DNA from: an uncultured Eubacteriales bacterium
Lineage (GTDB): Bacteria > Bacillota > Clostridia > Christensenellales > UBA1242
Reading direction: 5' to 3'
NCBI GenBank assembly: GCA_902796285.1
Contig: CADBOH010000113.1
Span: 1-12,538 of the forward strand
DNA length: 12,538 nucleotides
Numbering within the stretch: the stretch's first letter is position 1; each line of letters begins with the position of its first letter. Of this stretch, positions 7,149-12,538 are shown in pieces. Below the pieces are notes generated by a model. It searched no databases and was not told where the DNA came from. It saw only the letters and a list, made by a program, of their open reading frames with translations. Both the position numbers and the translations under genes were made by a program.

Positions 7149-8471
7149 ATGAAAAGAGCACAGTTACAAGAAAAAAAAGTTTCAGCCATAAGCCTTGGTT
7201 GTGATAAAAACAAGGTTGACCTTGAAAAAATGTTAGGGCGCATAAAGGCTTATGGACTTGAAATTTGTGAAGATATTACACAGGCGGATATTGTTATTGT
7301 AAACACATGCGCGTTTATACTTCCAGCGCAAAAGGAAGCAATAATGAACATCCTAGAAGTGGAAGACCTTAAAAAGAAGGGTGTTGTTGAAAAAGTTATC
7401 GTTACAGGTTGTTTTCCTGAACGGAATTATGCACAAATGAAGGAAAATTTCCCAACCATAGATGCTTTTTTACATATTCGCGAAAATGAAAATATTTGTG
7501 GAATAATAGAAGAGTTATATCAAATTGAAGATAGAAAAAGCGTAAAATCATTTGAAAGAGTTTTAACAAATAGCCCAAGTTATGCTTATCTTAAAATTGC
7601 GGATGGCTGCAATAATGTTTGCTCATTTTGCACAATTCCAAGAATAAGAGGTAGATATACATCGGTGCCAATGGATAAGCTTGTAGATGAAGCCAAGAAT
7701 CTTGTGGGGCGCGGCGTGAAGGAGATAATTCTTGTTGCGCAGGATACAACTAGATATGGTGAGGATTTATACGGCGAAAATAGACTGATTCAACTTTGCG
7801 AAAAACTTTCAAAGATAAAAGGTTTAAAGTGGATAAGAATTCATTATGCTTATCCAGAGAAGGTTACAAAAGAGCTGCTTTCATTTATCATGAAAAATGA
7901 AAAGATGTGCAAGTATATCGATATTCCACTTCAACATATTGATAATGATATTTTGTCAAGCATGAGAAGAAAACATAACGAAGATGAAACACGAGAACTT
8001 GTTTCACTTTTGCACAGAGAATATCCTGAAATTGCATTAAGATCAACATTTATCGTTGGTTATCCAGGCGAAAACGGAAAAAAATTTAAAAAGTTATGTC
8101 AGTTCATAAAAGAAGCCAAGTTTGATTATGCGGGATTTTTCCCATATTCAAGAGAGCCAAATACTGCAAGTTTTTACATGAAAAAACAGGTTTGCGAGTT
8201 TATTAAAAAACGTCGCGCTAAAAAGATAAATATTATTCAGCAGGGAATTGCACTAATCCATGCACGCGAGATGATAGGCAAAGAAATAGAAGTGCTTGTT
8301 GATGACTTTGATCAAACAACGGGAGAATTTTGTGCTCATAGCGAAAAATGCTCTCCATCAGTTGACTTTGGAGTGCGTTTTGTGGATAATGGAAGTGTGA
8401 AGATTTCACAGCTTGTAAAAGTTAAAATCTATGATTTTGACGGAAGTGATTTTAAAGGAGAATTATTATGA
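7149..8471 (+). CDS. rimO: Ribosomal protein S12 methylthiotransferase RimO
   Basis: A radical-SAM iron-sulfur enzyme that adds a methylthio group to the conserved aspartate of ribosomal protein S12. The 440 residues follow the methylthiotransferase plan. The N-terminal domain has cluster cysteines C18 (LGCDKN), C54 (NTCAF) and C88 (TGCFPERN). The radical-SAM domain has the CxxxCxxC triad C154/C158/C161 within DGCNNVCSFCTIP and the following RGRYTS. A C-terminal TRAM domain starts near residue 375 (MIGKEIEVLVDD). LGC.KN.VD and the 'FLHIRENENI' region favour RimO over MiaB. GGAG at 7140-7143 precedes the ATG by five bases. The stop is TGA, overlapping the pgsA start as ATGA, which indicates translational coupling; it is the only whole gene here that does not end in TAA. 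Confidence 0.96.
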   Translation: MKRAQLQEKKVSAISLGCDKNKVDLEKMLGRIKAYGLEICEDITQADIVIVNTCAFILPAQKEAIMNILEVEDLKKKGVVEKVIVTGCFPERNYAQMKENFPTIDAFLHIRENENICGIIEELYQIEDRKSVKSFERVLTNSPSYAYLKIADGCNNVCSFCTIPRIRGRYTSVPMDKLVDEAKNLVGRGVKEIILVAQDTTRYGEDLYGENRLIQLCEKLSKIKGLKWIRIHYAYPEKVTKELLSFIMKNEKMCKYIDIPLQHIDNDILSSMRRKHNEDETRELVSLLHREYPEIALRSTFIVGYPGENGKKFKKLCQFIKEAKFDYAGFFPYSREPNTASFYMKKQVCEFIKKRRAKKINIIQQGIALIHAREMIGKEIEVLVDDFDQTTGEFCAHSEKCSPSVDFGVRFVDNGSVKISQLVKVKIYDFDGSDFKGELL

Positions 8472-9157
8472 ATGTACCAAACAGAATAACATTATCAAGA
8501 ATTTTGCTTTTGCCACTTATTGTATTCTTTTACTTAGCAGATTTTATCCCTTATGGGAGACTTGTTGCAACAGTATTGTTTGCTATTGCTGCTCTCACTG
8601 ATTCATGGGATGGCAAGTATGCAAGAAAACATAATATGGTTACAGATCTTGGCAAATTTTTTGATACAATCGCAGATAAGTGCTTGATTATGACTGGGCT
8701 TATCTTAATCGTTGCAGGTGGAGTAAAAGGCAATGCACCAATCGTATGGCCATCATGGGCTGGTGTGATTTGTATTATTTTAATCCTTGCAAGAGAGTTT
8801 ATTGTTAGCGCTCTTAGACAAATTGCCGCTGCAAAGGGAAAAGTATTGGCAGCAGGTTGGGGTGGAAAGATTAAAGCCGCAGTACAAGACGTTGTTGTAA
8901 CAGTTTACATGGCGCTTGCATTCTTCGTTACAGATATTTATCCAATGATTAATGCGGATATTGCTGAAAAGATCACAGGAACAATAAGATTTATTCTTTT
9001 GATTGCTCTCTGCATAACAACACTTATCACAATTTACACTGGCATTGATTATCTTGTAAAAAATAGATTTGTTTTTCTAGAAGATGGCAAAAATTTTAAA
9101 AAGAAAGAAAAAACTGAAGAAAAACTAGAAGAAAATAAGGAAGAGAAAGGTGAGTAA
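8468..9157 (+). CDS. pgsA: CDP-diacylglycerol-glycerol-3-phosphate 3-phosphatidyltransferase PgsA
   Basis: An integral membrane enzyme that joins CDP-diacylglycerol and glycerol-3-phosphate to give phosphatidylglycerol phosphate, the precursor of phosphatidylglycerol and cardiolipin. The 229-residue protein carries the full CDP-alcohol phosphotransferase signature D45-x2-D48-G49-x2-A52-R53-x8-G62-x3-D66-x3-D70. The N-terminal NVPNRITLSRILL is typical of PgsA, and several hydrophobic segments follow. The last ~25 residues form a Lys/Glu-rich cytoplasmic tail longer than usual. AAAGGAG at 8454-8460 lies seven bases before the ATG, which overlaps the rimO stop. In many Firmicutes cinA lies between pgsA and recA; here recA follows after a single base. 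Confidence 0.95.
   Translation: MNVPNRITLSRILLLPLIVFFYLADFIPYGRLVATVLFAIAALTDSWDGKYARKHNMVTDLGKFFDTIADKCLIMTGLILIVAGGVKGNAPIVWPSWAGVICIILILAREFIVSALRQIAAAKGKVLAAGWGGKIKAAVQDVVVTVYMALAFFVTDIYPMINADIAEKITGTIRFILLIALCITTLITIYTGIDYLVKNRFVFLEDGKNFKKKEKTEEKLEENKEEKGE
9146..9154 (+). promoter_or_regulatory. Shine-Dalgarno site favouring the recA ATG at 9159
   Basis: AAAGGTGAG ends four bases before the ATG at 9159, with its AAAGG core eight bases away. A competing GTG at 9150 in the same frame is preceded by AAGGAAG (9137-9143), so a protein three residues longer cannot be excluded. All other starts in the window are ATG, which supports 9159. Confidence 0.55.
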
Positions 9158-9158
9158 T

Positions 9159-10166
9159 ATGGAAAAGAAAGACAGCAAAAGAGAGGCTCTTGACCAAGCG
9201 CTCCTTCAAATTGAAAAGCAATATGGCAAGGGTGCCATTATGAAGCTTGGTGACAGGGTAAACGAGCCAATTAACGTTATTCCAACAGGATGTTTAACAC
9301 TTGATATCGCACTTGGTATTGGTGGTATCCCAAGAGGTAGAGTTATTGAAATTTACGGGCCAGAATCTTCTGGTAAAACAACGGTTTCTCTTCATGTGAT
9401 TGCAGAAGCGCAAAAACTTGGTGGCACAGCAGCGTTTATTGATGCAGAGCACGCTCTTGATCCAGTTTATGCTGAAAAACTTGGCGTAAAAACAGAAGAT
9501 CTTCTTATTTCTCAGCCAGACAATGGTGAACAAGCTCTTAACATTTGTGAAACACTTGTTAAGTCTGGCTCTATCGACATTGTAGTTGTTGACTCAGTTG
9601 CTGCATTAACTCCAAAAGCAGAAATTGATGGCGAAATGGGGGATAACCATGTTGGTCTTCAAGCAAGAATGATGTCTCAAGCACTTAGAAAACTTACTGG
9701 TATTATAAACAAGAGTAATACAACAGTGATTTTTATTAACCAGCTTAGAGAAAAAGTTGGGGTGTTATTTGGTTCACCTGAAACAACAACAGGCGGAAAA
9801 GCACTTAAATTCTACTCATCAATTAGACTTGATGTTAGAAAGAAAGATACAATTAAGGATGGCACTGAGATCTTGGGTAATAGAACAGTGGTTAAGGTCG
9901 TTAAAAACAAATTAGCCCCTCCATTTAAAACAGCAGAATTTGATATTATTTATGGACAAGGAATCAGCCAAACAGGTTGCGTTGTTGACCTTGCATTAAA
10001 TAGTGATATCATTCAAAAATCAGGTTCATGGTTCTCTTATAACGATGAAAAAATTGCACAAGGCAAAGAAAATGTTAAAACTTATCTTGATAAAAACCCT
10101 GAGGTTTATAAGGAGATATTTAACAAAGTTAAAGAGGCCTATGGCATTGCAAAAAAAGATGAATAA
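9159..10166 (+). CDS. recA: Recombinase RecA
   Basis: RecA forms ATP-dependent filaments on single-stranded DNA for homologous recombination and stimulates LexA self-cleavage in the SOS response. From the ATG at 9159 it has 335 residues (338 from a GTG at 9150), slightly shorter than the B. subtilis and E. coli proteins, with little of the acidic C-terminal tail. Clear landmarks are QIEKQYGKGAIMKLG near the start, Walker A GPESSGKT (67-74), FIDAEHALDP, the Walker B strand DIVVVDSVAALTP, the L1 loop region EMGD.HVGLQARMMSQALR, and the L2 region INQLREKVGV.FGSPETTTGG.ALKFY. It is the last gene of the operon, one base after pgsA and directly before a terminator. I see no promoter or LexA-box-like site immediately upstream, so expression probably depends on the ftsK promoter. 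Confidence 0.98.
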   Translation: MEKKDSKREALDQALLQIEKQYGKGAIMKLGDRVNEPINVIPTGCLTLDIALGIGGIPRGRVIEIYGPESSGKTTVSLHVIAEAQKLGGTAAFIDAEHALDPVYAEKLGVKTEDLLISQPDNGEQALNICETLVKSGSIDIVVVDSVAALTPKAEIDGEMGDNHVGLQARMMSQALRKLTGIINKSNTTVIFINQLREKVGVLFGSPETTTGGKALKFYSSIRLDVRKKDTIKDGTEILGNRTVVKVVKNKLAPPFKTAEFDIIYGQGISQTGCVVDLALNSDIIQKSGSWFSYNDEKIAQGKENVKTYLDKNPEVYKEIFNKVKEAYGIAKKDE

Positions 10167-10171
10167 AAAAT

Positions 10172-10196
10172 GCTTCACAATTTGTGAGGCTTTTTT
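10172..10196 (+). terminator. Intrinsic terminator of the ftsK-recA operon
   Basis: GCTTCACA and TGTGAGGC (10172-10179 with 10183-10190, one G-T pair) form an 8-bp stem with a three-base loop, followed by six T. It starts six bases after the recA stop. Confidence 0.85.
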
Positions 10197-10262
10197 ATTA
10201 AAAAAACACATTGATGAGTTTTTGCATTTAATTATATTCTATGAAACTGATTTTAAACCATA

Positions 10263-10291
10263 TTGACAAAGTTTAATTAGTATTATACAAT
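10263..10291 (+). promoter_or_regulatory. Sigma-A-type promoter of the first metzincin gene, predicted leaderless
   Basis: A perfect TTGACA (10263-10268), a 17-base spacer and TACAAT (10286-10291) form a strong promoter. Six bases then lead to the ATG at 10298, placing the expected transcription start on the A of the start codon. No Shine-Dalgarno sequence lies between the promoter and the ATG. Confidence 0.8.
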
Positions 10292-10297
10292 ATAAAC

Positions 10298-11614
10298 ATG
10301 AAAATTAATTTATCTTTAAAGACAAAAAAAATGTTAAAAAAAGCATTGGGGACTGTGCTCGCCGTTGGGGTGTTGTTTTTTGGTGGGCTTTTTGTTAGGG
10401 AAGGGATAAATAATTTAAGTTATACCTCTCAGGCGACAATACATCAAAATTTAGAGGATTTTGGTGTGGTTAATCCATATGTTTTTAAAGATGAATTTGG
10501 CACTTTAAGAAGGCTTGCCAATAATGGTGATGAGCCAGTTTATGTTACATTTGATGAGAACTTTGAAAACGAACCTTTTTATAAAGAAATGGCAATAAAC
10601 TCTCTTGATTATGTTTTTGATATGGTGCATGAAATTAATCCTTTATATCGCTACAAGATTATTTCTGAAAAACAGGCAAATGAAAAGGCATTTTTTGGTA
10701 AATCAATAATACAATATAAAGCATTTGATTTTAATAAAAGTGCATACAAAGAGTCAATGGGTGTAGAGACACATCAAGTCAATTTGCATGATATGATTTT
10801 TTGGGATCATATAGCAAGCAACAATCGTATCTCGGTAGATTTTGCCAGATTTGATGATTTGGTTTTGGGTTATATTTTTACTCACGAACTATTGCACGCT
10901 TTTGGATTTGATGATGTGTATAAAAATTTTTATTACAATGGCGTGTTAAAATCTGATGAAAAAACAAGATTGCGTGCGGATACATTTATGCAGTCACAAG
11001 TAGGTGAAGCAATGCATGTTATCACTCCAAAAGATTATGCTACACTCTGTGCTTTATACTATCCAAAAACAAAGATTGGTGATGAAAAATATAAGTCATA
11101 TGTTACTAGTAAAATTGAAGAATACACTGATATGTATTATAAAATTATTGATCAAAGAGTTTTAAAGAGTCTTGGGTGGCGCTACATGTTTGGCGAAAAA
11201 AAATTGAGTAAGCCAGATATGAGCGTTACAAATTTCAGTTTTGATGATTTTAGCGTTAAGTATAGTGAAGAAGGCAGTGTAAAAAATATTTACTTGACCC
11301 AAATTAAGGTTCAAATTACGGGCGATACATATAGGTTGCAACTTTTTGATGGACAAGGCGATATACTAGACGAATGTGAGGGCAAGACAATAGAAACTGA
11401 ACACTTTTTAGTATTAAAGGGGTGTTATTTTAAACACGGTATATCTCCACTTAACGATAAATGTAGATATCAAGATGGATATGTTGATGATTTATGCATT
11501 TTTGAAGAAGAAGGTGAATTTAAAGCTGTATTTAGTTATAATGATGAAGTTCTAAATAAGTGTGATGCAGAGCGTTATGGAAGAGTTTCTGCAAAAGAGA
11601 TATTTGTTGAATAA
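10298..11614 (+). CDS. Membrane-anchored, extracytoplasmic metzincin-type zinc metallopeptidase, first tandem copy
   Basis: A 438-residue protein with a basic N-terminus and one hydrophobic segment (about 16-36) that would anchor or export it. An N-terminal conserved region follows (RRLANNGDEPVYVTF, then NSLDYVFDMV..INP.YRY). Next is the zinc site HELLHAFGFDD (196-206): HExxHxxGxxD, the extended metzincin pattern with an aspartate as third ligand as in snapalysin-type enzymes. A Met-turn candidate is DTFMQSQ (M231), and ITPKDYATLCALYYP matches the end of matrixin-like catalytic domains. The last ~120 residues are a separate domain of unknown function with five cysteines between C360 and C422. 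It is expected to cleave proteins outside the membrane; the substrate is unknown. The start is fixed by the promoter and by the match to the paralogue that begins at 11710. I do not recognise a named family beyond the metzincin clan. Confidence 0.85.
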   Translation: MKINLSLKTKKMLKKALGTVLAVGVLFFGGLFVREGINNLSYTSQATIHQNLEDFGVVNPYVFKDEFGTLRRLANNGDEPVYVTFDENFENEPFYKEMAINSLDYVFDMVHEINPLYRYKIISEKQANEKAFFGKSIIQYKAFDFNKSAYKESMGVETHQVNLHDMIFWDHIASNNRISVDFARFDDLVLGYIFTHELLHAFGFDDVYKNFYYNGVLKSDEKTRLRADTFMQSQVGEAMHVITPKDYATLCALYYPKTKIGDEKYKSYVTSKIEEYTDMYYKIIDQRVLKSLGWRYMFGEKKLSKPDMSVTNFSFDDFSVKYSEEGSVKNIYLTQIKVQITGDTYRLQLFDGQGDILDECEGKTIETEHFLVLKGCYFKHGISPLNDKCRYQDGYVDDLCIFEEEGEFKAVFSYNDEVLNKCDAERYGRVSAKEIFVE

Positions 11615-11643
11615 AAAATCATGAAAGTTTCGTGATTTTTTTG
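11614..11643 (+). terminator. Intrinsic terminator after the first metzincin gene
   Basis: AAAAATCATGAA and TTCGTGATTTTT (within 11614-11640, one G-T pair) form a long stem with a very short loop and run into T. The left arm overlaps the last base of the stop codon. Confidence 0.8.
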
Positions 11644-11674
11644 TTGTTATGATTTCATTTTAAATAATTTCCCG

Positions 11675-11703
11675 TTGACAAGCCCGTGTATTTATGATAA
11701 ACT
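11675..11703 (+). promoter_or_regulatory. Sigma-A-type promoter of the second metzincin gene, predicted leaderless
   Basis: TTGACA (11675-11680), a 17-base spacer and TAAACT (11698-11703) are seen, with a TG dinucleotide at 11695-11696 that makes an extended -10. As in the first copy, six bases separate the hexamer from the ATG (11710) and no Shine-Dalgarno is present. Confidence 0.7.
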
Positions 11704-11709
11704 AAAATT

Positions 11710-12538
11710 ATGAAAAAAGATAAGAAAAAGTGTCAAAACCCAATTTTAAAGAAGGTAGGCAAAGCTCTAAAAATTGCAGTGGCAACAATTGCAGTTGTTG
11801 GAGTTTTAGTTTTTGGCGGGCTTGCTATAAAAGGTGCGTTTGATGCACAAAATTACACTACATCTGCTCAAATCAACCAAGTTATGCAGGAGTTTGGTGT
11901 TGAAGATTCCATAATGATTAAAGACCCATTCGGCAATTATAGAAGACTTGCAAACAACGGAGATGAACCAATCTATGTGTCATTTGCTGATGAGTATGAA
12001 AATGAACCAGAGCATAAGGAATGTGCTGTAAACTCGCTTGATTATGTGTTTGGCATTGTTGGAGCAATTAATCCTGACTATAAATACGAAATAGTAAATG
12101 AGTCATATCGTGCAAAGCAAGATTTTCTTGGCAAGTCTACTATTCAATATCAAGTAGCAAATTTTGCAAAATTGCATAAAGATGCGGATGGAGAAGAAAT
12201 TCAAAATATTGATTTACAAGATATTGCATACTGGGATTTTATATCAACTTCTAATAAAATATTAATTGATTTTGAAAAAATTAAAAATGAAAGTCATGAG
12301 TATAAAAACGACGTATACGTTCATGAATTATTGCACGCATTTGGCTTTAATGATGTTTATTCTTATACTGGATTTCATAAACCAGATAATAAAATCAGAT
12401 TTAGAGGGGATACATTCATGCAGTCCACGCTTGCTGAAAAAACTCATATGATAACTCCAAAAGATTTTGCAACTTTGTGCGCTGTTTATTCGCCAAAAAC
12501 TTATGTAAATAATGCAGCAGCAATCGATGGACTAAGAC
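11710..12538 (+). CDS. Membrane-anchored metzincin-type zinc metallopeptidase, second tandem copy (3' end outside window)
   Basis: The frame is open from ATG 11710 to the window end (276 complete codons), and it is clearly paralogous to the preceding gene. Shared features in order are: a lysine-rich start with a hydrophobic segment ending in VFGGL (about 22-42); FG.YRRLANNGDEPIYVSF; NSLDYVFGIV..INPDYKY; FLGKSTIQYQ; the zinc motif HELLHAFGFND (205-215) with Asp215 as the predicted third ligand; the Met-turn DTFMQS (M237); and ITPKDFATLCAVYSPKT. The first ~20 residues differ most, and there are insertions between the N-terminal region and the zinc motif (around 155-200), so the duplication is not recent. 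The equivalent of the first copy's cysteine-containing C-terminal domain lies beyond the window. It should act outside the membrane; substrate unknown. Confidence 0.85.
   Translation, partial: MKKDKKKCQNPILKKVGKALKIAVATIAVVGVLVFGGLAIKGAFDAQNYTTSAQINQVMQEFGVEDSIMIKDPFGNYRRLANNGDEPIYVSFADEYENEPEHKECAVNSLDYVFGIVGAINPDYKYEIVNESYRAKQDFLGKSTIQYQVANFAKLHKDADGEEIQNIDLQDIAYWDFISTSNKILIDFEKIKNESHEYKNDVYVHELLHAFGFNDVYSYTGFHKPDNKIRFRGDTFMQSTLAEKTHMITPKDFATLCAVYSPKTYVNNAAAIDGLR

Noticed and set aside
10003..10266. Open frame overlapping the 3' end of recA and the following spacer
   Set aside because: It runs in a different frame through conserved recA codons and through the terminator hairpin, has no ribosome site, and encodes Lys/Ile/Phe-rich sequence expected by chance in AT-rich DNA.

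Overview
The window looks like a piece of a low-GC Gram-positive (Firmicutes/Clostridia-like) chromosome, probably from an uncultured lineage. Supporting signs are AT-rich DNA, almost exclusive use of TAA stops, a lipoprotein signal peptide, a YlxY-type (sporulation-family) polysaccharide deacetylase, strong intrinsic terminators with T tracts, and the conserved ftsK/spoIIIE - rimO - pgsA - recA order. Species cannot be assigned from the sequence alone. No tRNA, rRNA, CRISPR array, insertion sequence or phage gene was seen, and no gene-free stretch exceeds 300 bases.

Layout. 1-1647 (+) is the 3' part of a large surface protein with GLUG-like repeats and a C-terminal membrane anchor. It converges on 1676-2701 (-), a lipoprotein substrate-binding protein of an ABC importer of the NMT1/TauA type. 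The two share a terminator hairpin that works in both directions. 2813-3349 (+) is rsmD (16S rRNA m2G966 methyltransferase), interrupted by one in-frame TGA. 3394-4125 (+) is a YlxY-like polysaccharide deacetylase that lacks the canonical catalytic aspartate. 4237-10166 (+) is a tight four-gene operon for chromosome segregation, ribosome modification, phospholipid synthesis and recombination (ftsK, rimO, pgsA, recA), closed by a terminator. 10298-11614 and 11710-window end (+) are two tandem paralogous membrane-anchored, secreted metzincin-type zinc peptidases, each with its own promoter; the first has its own terminator and the second runs off the window.

The most striking signal is regulatory. 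Three genes (rsmD and both metzincins) have a sigma-A-type promoter with a 17-bp spacer whose -10 hexamer ends exactly six bases before the ATG. Transcription is therefore predicted to start on the A of the start codon, giving leaderless mRNAs, and none of the three has a Shine-Dalgarno sequence. The lipoprotein gene, ftsK and the internal operon genes do have Shine-Dalgarno sites. This organism therefore seems to mix leaderless and Shine-Dalgarno initiation, which is unusual for Firmicutes. The second notable point is the tandem, little-described metzincin family next to a genome segment that also encodes surface-anchored repeat proteins.
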